A DNA stretch of 64,000 nucleotides from Neorhizobium galegae (GCF_017877055.1 NZ_JAGIPG010000003.1:620001-684000); one strand, 5' to 3'; positions 17,555 through 26,045 are shown, counted from the first letter of the stretch. Notes: generated by a model from the letters alone, not told the origin. Numbers and translations: made by a program.

Positions 17555-18054
17555 GTTTCCTCCCTTTGCGAAATTCAACCACAGGCCAAGGGCCTTGGTA
17601 AGGCAAGCCCCGCTATTTTGTCGCCCACAGGATAGTCATCCAAACTGGGCCTGCTGGCGCAGATCGAAAATTCTGAAAGCGATGAAAAAAAGGAGCGGAC
17701 AGATCGTCCTTGTTGCGGAGCGCCTGTAGAACAAGAGCAAGGCGCGGAAAAACGAAAGACAGGAACGGGTTCGCCGCCATGAGATCACAGCTTCAGGCAC
17801 CGCAGACCAAAACGAAGCTGCCGCATCGCGACAATGCGGGACGCTCGGCTCTTCCTCTTCCTGCAGGGCCAGAGGTCAAACAGCCCCCTGCCCGGGTGCC
17901 GCAGCCGGCAATCCGGAGAACCCATCCGCAGCAACCAGATCACTGTCGGCGCAGGCCTGGCTGAAGACCGGCACAGGCTGTCGGCTCCGGCCGCCCGACG
18001 CCGACCGGAAAGCCATTGCATGGTCGTCGGCTTGCGCAATGGGGATGGAGACAT
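17555..18054. other. Long leader upstream of the siderophore synthesis operon
   Basis: 500 bases between the enolase-superfamily gene and asbA. It holds the ECF-type promoter candidate at 17683-17708, which would give a transcript leader of about 340 bases. A 61-codon frame from ATG at 17779 to 17964 has proline- and arginine-rich composition and a weak ribosome-binding site, so I do not call it a gene. I find no exact TGA-N9-TCA iron box here. Confidence 0.45.
17683..17708 (+). promoter_or_regulatory. Candidate ECF-sigma promoter of the asb-like operon
   Basis: TGAAAAAA (17683-17690), 13 bases, then TCGTC (17704-17708). The identical two elements with identical spacing occur before the TonB-receptor gene (26020-26045). 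An A-rich -35 and a CGTC-containing -10 are the usual shape of iron-starvation ECF promoters. The nearby FecI-like sigma factor (24394) is the likely user. Confidence 0.6.
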
Positions 18055-19839
18055 ATGCAATCGTCAAGGCAGACCGCGGAAGCGGCTACATTCCAGAGTT
18101 TTGCGAACTGCTATCTGCGGGAGGTCAGTTCCGGCACCCGGATTGTCCACCGCAGCATGAGCGGAACGGTCGATGCCATCGAATGGCCACTGCCGCAGCA
18201 GCAGATCTTGCTGCGCGCAGAGATCGTCTCCGCGTCCGTCTGCGGACCGCAGCATTTCGGCAGGTTGTGGACGCGCACCGTGTCCGATACGTCCTGGCGG
18301 GCGGTCGAGCCGATGTCGGCGCTGCATTTCCTCCTCCAGGAAGCCTACCGGCAGATCGAGGACGGCCGGACCGATGCCCTGCGCAGCTTTGAACTGGAGC
18401 TGCTGGCGCGCGTTCTCGACAGCTATCAGCAGATGACGCTCTACCTCGAAAAGGCCTCTCCCGCGCCGCCGGACGAGGGACATTTCATCGAGGCGGAACA
18501 ATCGCTCGTCTTCGGCCACTGGCAGCATCCAACGCCGAAGAGCCGGCAGGGCATGACATTCTGGCAGCAGGAACGATATGCCCCGGAACTGCGCGGACAA
18601 TTCCAGCTACAGTATTTTGCCGCCAAGACAGAACATGTCCGCGAGGCTTCCGCGCGAACGATGCAGGCGCACGAAATCATCCGCTCCGAGCTTGGCGCAT
18701 CCGGAGCCGGTCTCGGCATCGAAACGGACGAGTGCCTCATACCCATGCATCCGCTACAGGCCGAAGCGCTGCTTCTCGATCCGGGCGTGCAGACGATGCA
18801 GCGCGACGGCCGCCTGCGTCACCTCGGTCCCGCCGGGTCTCTCTTCACCGCGACGTCGTCGGTGCGCACCGTCTACAGCCCCCATTCCGACTGGATGCTG
18901 AAGTTCTCGCTTCCCGTGCGCATCACCAATTCCGTGCGCATCAATCGCCGCCCGGAGCTTGAAGCCGGGGTAGCGATGGCAAAACTGATAGAGGGCATCG
19001 GCTTTGCCGAGCGTTCCAAAAATTTCCGCATCCTCCAGGATCTCGCCTACATCACTCTCGATATACCGGGTCGGGAGGAAAGCGGTTTCGAAGTCATCCT
19101 GCGCGAGAATCCATTCAAGGGCGCGAGGGCACAGGGCGTCGTGACGGTCGCCGCCCTCACCGCCGACCCGCTTCCCGGCGACCTGTCGAGACTGGAGCGG
19201 ACCATCCGCAGGCTCGCAGCCAGAGGCGGCGACGGCATTTCAAACACCGCGCTTACCTGGTTCCGGCGTTATCTTGGCTGCGCCGTCGAGCCATTGATCC
19301 GGCTTTACGACGACTACGGCGTGGCTCTCGAAGCCCATCAGCAGAACGCCCTCCTCGATATCGGCATGGGTTATCCGACCGCCAGCTACTATCGCGACAA
19401 CCAGGGCTTCTATCTCTCGGATCGGTATCGCAGCCTGCTTGCCGGGCATGCGCCGGAAACGGAAACGATCGCCTCGCTCTATTTCGCTGACGCAGAAATC
19501 CGTGGCCGGTTCGCCTATTACCTGATCGTCAACCAGGTCTTCTCCGTCATCAGCCGCATGGGCCATGACGGACTTTGCGACGAGGGTGTACTCCTATTTG
19601 CCCTGCGGGCGCATCTGGAACACTGCGCCGAAACGATGTCCGGCGCCGGCCGGGATTTTGCAAGGCACGTTCTCGATCTGCCGACGATCACCTCGAAGGC
19701 CAACCTCACGACCCGCCTTTTCGATGTGGACGAACTGCAGTCGAGCGGCGTGCATTCCCTTTATCGGCCCATCCCGAACCCGCTGCGGGTTCCGATGGCG
19801 CTTGCAGCACCGAGGGCCGGCCATGCCATTGCCTCTTGA
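18055..19839 (+). CDS. asbA: NIS siderophore synthetase, AsbA-like (IucA/IucC family)
   Basis: A 594-residue ATP-dependent synthetase that adenylates a citrate-type carboxylate and condenses it with an amine. It shows the family block GHWQHPTPKSRQGM at about 155-170, the nucleotide-binding SLFTATSSVRTVYSPHSDWM, KFSLPVRITNSVRINRRPEL, and the C-terminal ALEAHQQNALLDI catalytic segment. ATG at 18055 has GGAG 4 bases upstream; a frame-extension upstream is not supported. It is the first gene of four overlapping ones whose order matches petrobactin asbA-asbB-asbC-asbD/E, where AsbA joins citrate to spermidine. Rhizobia often use homospermidine, so the amine may differ. The family is sure; the A/B assignment is by order. 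Confidence 0.88.
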   Translation: MQSSRQTAEAATFQSFANCYLREVSSGTRIVHRSMSGTVDAIEWPLPQQQILLRAEIVSASVCGPQHFGRLWTRTVSDTSWRAVEPMSALHFLLQEAYRQIEDGRTDALRSFELELLARVLDSYQQMTLYLEKASPAPPDEGHFIEAEQSLVFGHWQHPTPKSRQGMTFWQQERYAPELRGQFQLQYFAAKTEHVREASARTMQAHEIIRSELGASGAGLGIETDECLIPMHPLQAEALLLDPGVQTMQRDGRLRHLGPAGSLFTATSSVRTVYSPHSDWMLKFSLPVRITNSVRINRRPELEAGVAMAKLIEGIGFAERSKNFRILQDLAYITLDIPGREESGFEVILRENPFKGARAQGVVTVAALTADPLPGDLSRLERTIRRLAARGGDGISNTALTWFRRYLGCAVEPLIRLYDDYGVALEAHQQNALLDIGMGYPTASYYRDNQGFYLSDRYRSLLAGHAPETETIASLYFADAEIRGRFAYYLIVNQVFSVISRMGHDGLCDEGVLLFALRAHLEHCAETMSGAGRDFARHVLDLPTITSKANLTTRLFDVDELQSSGVHSLYRPIPNPLRVPMALAAPRAGHAIAS

Positions 19840-21559
19840 AGCCGCGGGAGAGCCTCGCGACCGCGTCATCCGCCAGCTCGTGGCGGCACTGCTGTTCGAG
19901 GGCATCATAGAGGTGCGCGAAAGCGCCTGTGACGGTGCGACGCAATTTCAGTGGATGCTCGGTGGCCGGGAATTCCGGTGCCGCGGCACGATCGGCCCGT
20001 TCGGACGCGCCCGCATCGCGACGGGCTCGGTGGAGATGAGGGCCGTGGATGGCCATTGGGAAAGCGCCTCGCTCGGCGCGATCATCCCGTCATTGCCCGG
20101 TACCGGGATCACGCGGGGCAAGCTGCTCGGCGAACTGGAGCAGACGATCGCCTTTTCCGAATGGAACCACCAAAATCTGCCCCTGAAGAACCGCCGCGCC
20201 CTCGCCTTTGTCGAACTGGAAGGTGCCATCGACGAAGGGCATCCGTACCATCCCTGTTACAGAGCCCGAAGCGGATTTTCGTTTGCCGATCATGCCGCCT
20301 ACGGACCGGAAGCCGGGCAGGCATTCCAGCTCGTCTGGGTGCTCGTCGCGCAAAAACATCTCGCTCAGGCGCTACCGGGCAGCAGAGACGCCTTCTGGCG
20401 GGCCGAACTCGGCGACGAGACGTGGGCCGTGCTGGAGGCGAGGCGGAAACGGCTTGGCTTGGCAGCCGGAGATTTCGGGCTGGTGCCGCTCCACCCGTGG
20501 CAATGGAAAGACCTTGGCGAAACCATGGGCACGGGGTGGATCGCCGCGGGAGAGGCGCATTACCTCGGCCCCGCGGGTGATCGCTACGTGGCAAGCCAAT
20601 CGGTCCGGTCCCTGTTCAATGTCGACCGACCGCTCGCGGCAAGCATCAAGCTGCCGCTCAACATCGTCAACACTTCGTCGCGCCGGACGCTGGAGCCGCA
20701 TTCGGTGTGCACGGCGCCGGTGCTGTCCGCCTGGATCACCGGCATCGTCCGCGGTGACCCGCTGTTTGGCCGGGAATTTCCCCTCACCGTCCTGCAGGAA
20801 TATGCCGGGATCATAGCCGATGCCGGAGGTCCATTGGCCGGCCAGCTGGGCGCGGTCTGGCGGGAGAACGCCGAGGCGATGCTGTCCCCCGGTGAGGCAA
20901 TCATCCCGTTCAACGCCCTGATGATGGTCGAAGCGGACGGAAAGCCCTTTGCGGATGAGTGGATCGAGCGTTTCGGACTCATGCCATGGATGAACCGGCT
21001 TCTGGAGGTCGCCGTCCTGCCTGTCTGGCACCTCCTTGTCGCCCACGGGATCGCCGTTGAAGCCCACGGCCAGAACATGCTGCTCGTCCACCGCGACGGC
21101 TGGCCGGTGCGGCTTATCCTGCGCGATTTCCACGAGAGTGTGGAATTTGCGCCCGATTTCCTGCGCGAGCCGAAGAGAGTTCCGGATTTCGCTGCGCTGA
21201 ATCCGCTCTACCGCCACGCGGAACCGGATCAGTATTACTGGACGGACAACCTCGATTCCCTGCGGGAACTCGTGATGGACACGCTTTTCGTGTTCAACCT
21301 GGCGGAAATCTCGCATCTTCTCGACGTCTGCTACGGACTTCCGGAGTTCCGTTTCTGGCAGCGGGTCGAAAGTCTGCTCGCCGGCTATGCGCAAGAGCAG
21401 GGCATGCAGCACCGGCAGTCGCTGCTGGGGCATGACCGCGCGCTCATCCTCACCGAATCCCTGATCACCCGAAAGCTCCTCGCGCTGAAGCCGGAATATC
21501 ACCACGAGGTGCCGAATGCCTTGGCTGCCAAGACGTCTGAACGAAGGAGAAAGCCATGA
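19823..21559 (+). CDS. asbB: NIS siderophore synthetase, AsbB-like (IucA/IucC family)
   Basis: A 578-residue second NIS synthetase. It has EGHPYHPCYRARSGFS near 135-150, PLHPWQWKD, ASQSVRSLFNVDRPLAASIK, LPLNIVNTSSRR and the C-terminal VEAHGQNMLLVHRDGWPVRL block. The start is the ATG at 19823, 17 bases inside the end of asbA; the open frame reaches 258 bases further back, inside asbA, and is not used. In petrobactin synthesis this enzyme adds the second polyamine arm to the citrate core. It overlaps the AMP-ligase gene by an ATGA. Two consecutive NIS synthetases without IucB/IucD-like hydroxylation genes argue against aerobactin or rhizobactin. Confidence 0.88.
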   Translation: MPLPLEAAGEPRDRVIRQLVAALLFEGIIEVRESACDGATQFQWMLGGREFRCRGTIGPFGRARIATGSVEMRAVDGHWESASLGAIIPSLPGTGITRGKLLGELEQTIAFSEWNHQNLPLKNRRALAFVELEGAIDEGHPYHPCYRARSGFSFADHAAYGPEAGQAFQLVWVLVAQKHLAQALPGSRDAFWRAELGDETWAVLEARRKRLGLAAGDFGLVPLHPWQWKDLGETMGTGWIAAGEAHYLGPAGDRYVASQSVRSLFNVDRPLAASIKLPLNIVNTSSRRTLEPHSVCTAPVLSAWITGIVRGDPLFGREFPLTVLQEYAGIIADAGGPLAGQLGAVWRENAEAMLSPGEAIIPFNALMMVEADGKPFADEWIERFGLMPWMNRLLEVAVLPVWHLLVAHGIAVEAHGQNMLLVHRDGWPVRLILRDFHESVEFAPDFLREPKRVPDFAALNPLYRHAEPDQYYWTDNLDSLRELVMDTLFVFNLAEISHLLDVCYGLPEFRFWQRVESLLAGYAQEQGMQHRQSLLGHDRALILTESLITRKLLALKPEYHHEVPNALAAKTSERRRKP

Positions 21560-22836
21560 TCCAGATCGATGGACGGCTCTACGATCACGCCTATTTCGAT
21601 GAAACTTCGCGAGACATTGCCGCACAGATCGGCCTTGCTGAAAACGACAGCGGACGCTACGCGGTCTGCTTCAGCGAGACGACGCAATGGCTTTCCCTGT
21701 TCTTCGCCATCCGCAAGGCCGGCGCCAGCGTCCTGCCGATCCATCCCGGCACACCCTATGCCGCCGCCCGAAAACTGGCGATCACGGCCAACTGCGACCG
21801 GCTGTTCTACAACAGCCTGACGGCCGAAGTGCTCGACGCGAAGCAAGAGGCGCCAAAGCCGGGCCGGCTGCTGCACATGAGTTCGGGAACGACCGGGGCA
21901 GCAAAATGCATCGCCCGGCCCTGGGCCGAAATCGACCGGGAGGTCGAAAGCTATGTTGCGACCTTCCGCCAGCCCGAAGGCATGACGCCGGTCATCTCCT
22001 GCCCGACCACCCATTCCTACGGGCTGATCTGCGGGATTCTCGTGGCTCTCAGGCGCGGCCAGGTCCCCGTCATCGTCGAGACCGCCAATCCCAAATATCT
22101 CCTGAAAGTCCTGCGCGAAACCGAGCGGCCGCTCCTCTATTCCTCCCCGGCGATCCTCCACACGCTCTCGCGGCTTTTGCCCGAGGGGGAAAAGCTTCAT
22201 GCGGCGATGACCTCCGGCACACTGCTGCCCGATCCGTGGTTCGTGCAGATCCGTGCTAGAAGCGAGCATCTCTTCCAGCAATATGGCTGCTCGGAATCCG
22301 GCTGCATCGCCATCAACCCGGACATGCGTGCCGCCGGGGACATGGGTTTCGTCCTGCCGCATCTGACGGCCGAGACCGGATCGGGCGTTGACGATGCCGG
22401 TGAGATCGTCGTCCGGAGTGATGGCGGCGCGGCAATCCACACCCGCGACCTCGGTTACCGCCGCAGGGACGGCATGCTGGTCTTCGTGTCGCGCATGGAC
22501 GACATGATCAACGTCTCAGGTCTCAACGTCTATCCCGGCGACGTGGAGGATGCGGTGATGGCTATGCCGGGCGTCACCGACGCCGTCGCCTTCCGCAGGA
22601 GCGACCGTTTTGCCGGCGAACGCGTGGCATTGCTCTACAGCGCCAATCAGCCGGTGCCACCGCAGGATATCCGCGCATGGTGCAGCCGCCATCTCGCCAG
22701 CCACCAGTTGCCGATGGAAATGATCCAGATCGCAGAAGTCCCCCGCCAGGCGAATGGCAAGATCAGCCGCCGCGAGGTCGCGGCCCGCCATGCGGCCGGC
22801 GAGTTCGCAGCCCCCGAAGCAGGAGTTGCCTCATGA
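21556..22836 (+). CDS. asbC: Aryl-AMP ligase, AsbC-like
   Basis: A 426-residue adenylate-forming enzyme, short for the family but close to AsbC. The phosphate loop reads MSSGTTGAAK, the adenine region YGCSESGCIAI, DLGYRRRDGMLVFVSRMDDM is the hinge, and NGKISRREV contains the C-terminal catalytic lysine. In the petrobactin pathway it activates 3,4-dihydroxybenzoate and loads it on the carrier protein AsbD, which here is fused to the next gene product. It overlaps both neighbours by ATGA. No 3-dehydroshikimate dehydratase gene follows, so the acid must come from elsewhere in the genome or a different aryl acid is used. Confidence 0.87.
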   Translation: MIQIDGRLYDHAYFDETSRDIAAQIGLAENDSGRYAVCFSETTQWLSLFFAIRKAGASVLPIHPGTPYAAARKLAITANCDRLFYNSLTAEVLDAKQEAPKPGRLLHMSSGTTGAAKCIARPWAEIDREVESYVATFRQPEGMTPVISCPTTHSYGLICGILVALRRGQVPVIVETANPKYLLKVLRETERPLLYSSPAILHTLSRLLPEGEKLHAAMTSGTLLPDPWFVQIRARSEHLFQQYGCSESGCIAINPDMRAAGDMGFVLPHLTAETGSGVDDAGEIVVRSDGGAAIHTRDLGYRRRDGMLVFVSRMDDMINVSGLNVYPGDVEDAVMAMPGVTDAVAFRRSDRFAGERVALLYSANQPVPPQDIRAWCSRHLASHQLPMEMIQIAEVPRQANGKISRREVAARHAAGEFAAPEAGVAS

Positions 22837-24134
22837 CGCGCGAAGATATTCTCGAAGCCGTCCAAACCGTGCTTTCCGAGCACATGACCCATCCGCATAT
22901 GCGTGGCTTCGCACCGGAAGCGCGCCTCAACGAGGATCTTTATCTCGATTCCGTTCTGATCCTGCAGATCTTCCTCAATCTCGAGCTGGAATACGGCCTT
23001 GCCATGCCGGAAGAAGCGATCGCGCGGCAGGAACTCGACACGGTTGCGGATCTCGTGGCGCTCTATGTGCCGAAGGCCATCATTCCGTCATTCCCGATGA
23101 CGGGCGGGACGGCGGATGAGGGCGTCCACGGTGAGGCCTACTACGACATCAAGGTGCATTGCTTCGTCAGTTGCGTCTGCGACGGTCTGAAACGGCAGGG
23201 GCTCGACCAGCGGCCCTTCTATTTCGGGGTCTGGGATGCGAGATTCACCGTCAGCGACAGCTTCCATCTCCTCTATCATTCGCCGGAGATAACCCAGGAC
23301 TTCTTCCGCGACTGGTTCCAGCGGCTTTACCAGGTCCAGGTCCGGGAGTGGTACGACCCGGCAAAATCGAAGAGCGACAACCTCGCCACGCTTGTCGACC
23401 TCGTCGACAGCCGCCCGCAGACCGGCTCGGTCATGGTTATGCTCGACATGTTCCACCTCCCCGAGCGCGAGAACAAGTTCAACCAGAACCCCTTCCCGCA
23501 TTATCTGATGCTGCAGAAGAGCGCCGACCCGGACAAGTGGTTCGTGCACGATCCCGATTACCGATGGGAAGGCGAGATCGAGCGGGAAAAGGTGATCCAC
23601 GCGATCATGCAGCCGACGGTCGGCGGCGGCTACGTGTTCGACAACGCCCAGGCACGCAATCCCGCGCCGGAAGACCTCAGGGATTATTTCGAGGCCTGCT
23701 TCGTCGCTGAGCGCAATCCGTTATCCGACGCCGTACGCGGCATCATCACAGCCCATATCGACGGCCGCAACGGGCTGCAGCTAGCGAACCTGGCATCGGC
23801 GGTTCGCGAACTGCCGGTGATCAGCATCCGCAAATATGCCTATGAGCACGGTTTCGCTTTCTTCTGGCGCGCCCTGAAACTGCCTTCCGCCGAATTCGAA
23901 ATCTGGTGCGAGGAGATCGAAGCGCTCGTGCAATCGCTGAAAAACCTGCATTACGGCTGCATGAAACTCGGCCAGACCGGCGACAGAAACCAGGCCGGTG
24001 CAGTCTTCGAGCGCCTTGACGAGGCCGATCGGCTGGAACGCAAACTGAAGGCCAGGCTTGGCGAGGTCTTTTCCGACTGGTGCGACCAAAATGTGCCGCT
24101 CACCGCCCCGAGGCTCAGAAGGGCCGCCGGATAA
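22833..24134 (+). CDS. asbDE: Fused aryl-carrier protein and condensing enzyme, AsbD-AsbE-like
   Basis: A 433-residue protein. Residues 1 to about 85 are a carrier domain with NEDLYLDSVLILQIF, where Ser40 is the expected phosphopantetheine site. The remaining about 345 residues resemble AsbE, the enzyme that moves the dihydroxybenzoyl group from the carrier to the polyamine arms; it starts YYDIKVHCFVSCVCDGLKRQ and contains FHLPERENKFNQNPFPHYL. In Bacillus these are two separate proteins, so this is a fusion. The ATG at 22833 overlaps the asbC stop. It ends the synthesis operon before a long hairpin. The AsbE half is recognised by context as much as by sequence. Confidence 0.82.
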   Translation: MTREDILEAVQTVLSEHMTHPHMRGFAPEARLNEDLYLDSVLILQIFLNLELEYGLAMPEEAIARQELDTVADLVALYVPKAIIPSFPMTGGTADEGVHGEAYYDIKVHCFVSCVCDGLKRQGLDQRPFYFGVWDARFTVSDSFHLLYHSPEITQDFFRDWFQRLYQVQVREWYDPAKSKSDNLATLVDLVDSRPQTGSVMVMLDMFHLPERENKFNQNPFPHYLMLQKSADPDKWFVHDPDYRWEGEIEREKVIHAIMQPTVGGGYVFDNAQARNPAPEDLRDYFEACFVAERNPLSDAVRGIITAHIDGRNGLQLANLASAVRELPVISIRKYAYEHGFAFFWRALKLPSAEFEIWCEEIEALVQSLKNLHYGCMKLGQTGDRNQAGAVFERLDEADRLERKLKARLGEVFSDWCDQNVPLTAPRLRRAAG

Positions 24135-24200
24135 GGCGGAAACATGCATCTATCTCGCCGCTTCGCTTCTCCCAAAGCGTCGCGATGGGTCGGGGGGACT

Positions 24201-24242
24201 GATGACGGCAGCAAAGGCAACCTGGCCTTTGCTGCCGTCATC
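24201..24242. terminator. Perfect 17-bp hairpin after the synthesis operon
   Basis: GATGACGGCAGCAAAGG (24201-24217) pairs exactly with CCTTTGCTGCCGTCATC (24226-24242) around CAACCTGG. It lies 66 bases after the asbDE stop and directly before the iron-box candidate. The sequence after it is AT-rich but without a T-run, so it may be a weak terminator or a regulatory structure. Confidence 0.55.
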
Positions 24243-24248
24243 ATAATA

Positions 24249-24263
24249 TGACTATTGCATTCA
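24249..24263. promoter_or_regulatory. Candidate IRO (RirA-type) iron box upstream of the ECF sigma gene
   Basis: TGA-CTATTGCAT-TCA fits the TGA-N9-TCA pattern reported for RirA-controlled iron genes in rhizobia. It is in an AT-rich stretch 130 bases before the sigma-factor start. Such a six-base pattern can occur by chance, so the position is the main support. Confidence 0.4.
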
Positions 24264-24393
24264 AGTTTTTGATGGTAGATATGCGTCGCATGATAGGTAG
24301 TCCAACCATGTCATTCATATCATCGACCCATCCGTTGCATATCGTGGCGAGCGCTGGGTCAGCATATTAGACGAGCTCAGATACTCTGACCCC

Positions 24394-24909
24394 ATGACCT
24401 TGGAAGCTGAAAGTCGTCACAGCCTCTATCTCGCCCACCGCTCTGCGCTGGTCGACTATGCCGCTCGGATCCTGGGCTCCCGGGAGGCGGCCGAGGATAT
24501 CGTGCAGGAAGCCTATCTGCGTTTCGCGCCGGGCAAGACGACCGGCGAATCGGCGCGCCAGGGGCTTGCCTATCTCTATCGCATCGTCCGCAATCTCTCC
24601 TTCGACGTCCTGAAGCGCCGCAAGATCGAATATCGTGGCCATGCCGAAGACCCGCCTTTCTGGACCATTCCACAAGCCGCCGACAATCCGGAACAGACGG
24701 TGATGTTCGGCGACGAGCTGCGCGTGGCGGCAGCGGCACTCGATGCGCTTCCAAGCGAGATCCGGATTGCTGTGGAAATGTACCGGTTCGGTGGTCATAC
24801 GCTCGAAGGCGTGGCCGACCACCTGGGCATCTCCGTCGCTACCGCCCATCGCCACGTGCGGACCGCCATGGTCAAGATCGCCACGGCGCTCGACAGGAAA
24901 AACGCCTGA
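24394..24909 (+). CDS. ECF sigma factor, FecI/RpoI-like
   Basis: A 171-residue sigma factor. Region 2 covers YAARILGSREAAEDIVQEAY with LYRIVRNLSFDVLKRRK, and region 4 is ALPSEIRIAVEMYRFGGHTL followed by the helix-turn-helix LEGVADHLGISVATAHRHVR. It lies directly before fecR and a receptor with a signalling domain, the standard order of cell-surface signalling systems in which siderophore binding outside releases the sigma factor. Probable targets are the two TGAAAAAA-N13-TCGTC promoters. The start ATG has a poor ribosome-binding site. An iron box upstream suggests derepression at low iron. Confidence 0.92.
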   Translation: MTLEAESRHSLYLAHRSALVDYAARILGSREAAEDIVQEAYLRFAPGKTTGESARQGLAYLYRIVRNLSFDVLKRRKIEYRGHAEDPPFWTIPQAADNPEQTVMFGDELRVAAAALDALPSEIRIAVEMYRFGGHTLEGVADHLGISVATAHRHVRTAMVKIATALDRKNA

Positions 24910-25009
24910 ATATCTCCACGCATGCGAAAAATCCGGACCAGTCAATCGTTCCTACGCAAGAAGGGGAATTTCGGATAGAGATCGCAAGACATCCGAAGCA
25001 GGTTGAGAC

Positions 25010-25984
25010 TTGGCAGGGCACGACAAAACGGACGAGAGCATTCTGGAGGAGGCGATGGACTGGTTCCTGCGCCTGCGCGAACCACATCGTACAGCCGCCG
25101 ACGAGCGCGATTTCAGCCTCTGGTTCAACCAGTCGCCTGCAAATCGCGATGCCTGGACGAAAGCCTGCAAGACCTGGGAGTTGATGGGTGAGACGACGCC
25201 CATCCACGAAGACCTCTGGCGTCCGGCCAGCCAAGCGAAAATGCTTGCCGCCCGCCGCCGACGGCGCGTCTGGGCTGCGGGTGCTGCGCTCGCGCTGGCG
25301 GCCTGTCTTGTGCTGGCGTTGGCCGGCCCTTCCCTCTTCATTCGCTACCGGGCAGATTTCAGGACGGCGACGGCCGAGCTGCGCAAGATCACGCTCGAGG
25401 ACGGCAGCGCGGTCGAACTCGGCGCCGAAAGCGCAATCGATACGGATTTCGCCAACGGTGCACGGCATGTGACGCTGCTTTCCGGCGAAGCCTTCTTCGA
25501 CGTCAAGCACGATCCGGCGCGGCCCTTTACCGTCACCGCCGCCGGCGTGAAGGTCACCGTGCTCGGCACCGCGTTCGACGTCCATATCAAGCCCGAAAAT
25601 ACGACGGTGGAACTTGTTCGCGGGGTAGTCGGCCTCACGGTCGACGGCGCGGCGCGCACTTTCGAGCTGTCTCCCGGCGATTCCGTGACCGTCAGCCGCA
25701 CGGATGGCCAAGTGTCGCGAGCAAGACTGGCGCCGGAAGACATGGCGGCCTGGCGGAACGGACGGCTGTTCGTCAACGACGTGACGGTCGCCTCGGTGGT
25801 CGAGGAGCTGCAGCACTATCACTCCGCGTGGATCAGCATCCCGAGCGGCGATCTTGCCAATCGGCGCGTCACCGGCCTCTACGATCTCTCCGATCCCGAT
25901 CGGGCGCTCGAAGCTCTGGTCCAGCCCTATGGCGGCAGGGTGCACCACGTTTCGCCCTATCTCAGGGTGCTTGCGCTTTTCTAG
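25010..25984 (+). CDS. FecR-family anti-sigma regulator
   Basis: A 324-residue single-pass membrane protein. The N-terminal cytoplasmic part (AMDWFLRLREPHRTAADERD) contacts the sigma factor, a helix lies at about 88-109 (VWAAGAALALAACLVLALAG), and the periplasmic FecR domain has DGSAVELGAESAI, LLSGEAFFDVKHD and the C-terminal secretin/TonB-like region (DVTVASVVEELQHYH). Two starts are possible: TTG at 25010, or ATG at 25055, which follows GGAGGAGG; I keep the longer one because it makes a fuller N-terminus, but the shorter has the better ribosome-binding site. It would relay the signal from the receptor to the ECF sigma factor. Confidence 0.9.
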   Translation: MAGHDKTDESILEEAMDWFLRLREPHRTAADERDFSLWFNQSPANRDAWTKACKTWELMGETTPIHEDLWRPASQAKMLAARRRRRVWAAGAALALAACLVLALAGPSLFIRYRADFRTATAELRKITLEDGSAVELGAESAIDTDFANGARHVTLLSGEAFFDVKHDPARPFTVTAAGVKVTVLGTAFDVHIKPENTTVELVRGVVGLTVDGAARTFELSPGDSVTVSRTDGQVSRARLAPEDMAAWRNGRLFVNDVTVASVVEELQHYHSAWISIPSGDLANRRVTGLYDLSDPDRALEALVQPYGGRVHHVSPYLRVLALF

Positions 25985-26019
25985 GCGGTTAAAATTCCCT
26001 GAAAATTTTTGCGATGGGG

Positions 26020-26045
26020 TGAAAAAAGCGCCGGGCGCAGTCGTC
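26020..26045 (+). promoter_or_regulatory. Candidate ECF-sigma promoter of the TonB receptor
   Basis: TGAAAAAA (26020-26027), 13 bases, TCGTC (26041-26045), 62 bases before the receptor ATG. The same elements and spacing stand before asbA (17683-17708). It probably also serves the downstream DUF2218 and ABC genes, where I find no separate copy. Confidence 0.6.

Noticed and set aside
17710..17964. 84-codon frame in the asbA leader
   Set aside because: TTG start without a ribosome-binding site and proline/arginine-rich low-complexity product; its start falls on the proposed promoter.
18055..21559. Aerobactin or rhizobactin 1021 synthesis
   Set aside because: The two IucA/IucC-type enzymes would fit, but no lysine/diaminopropane hydroxylase, acetyltransferase or aminotransferase is adjacent; instead an AMP ligase and carrier protein are present.
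20372..21625. 417-codon minus-strand frame
   Set aside because: Antisense to the AsbB-like synthetase with no recognisable domain.
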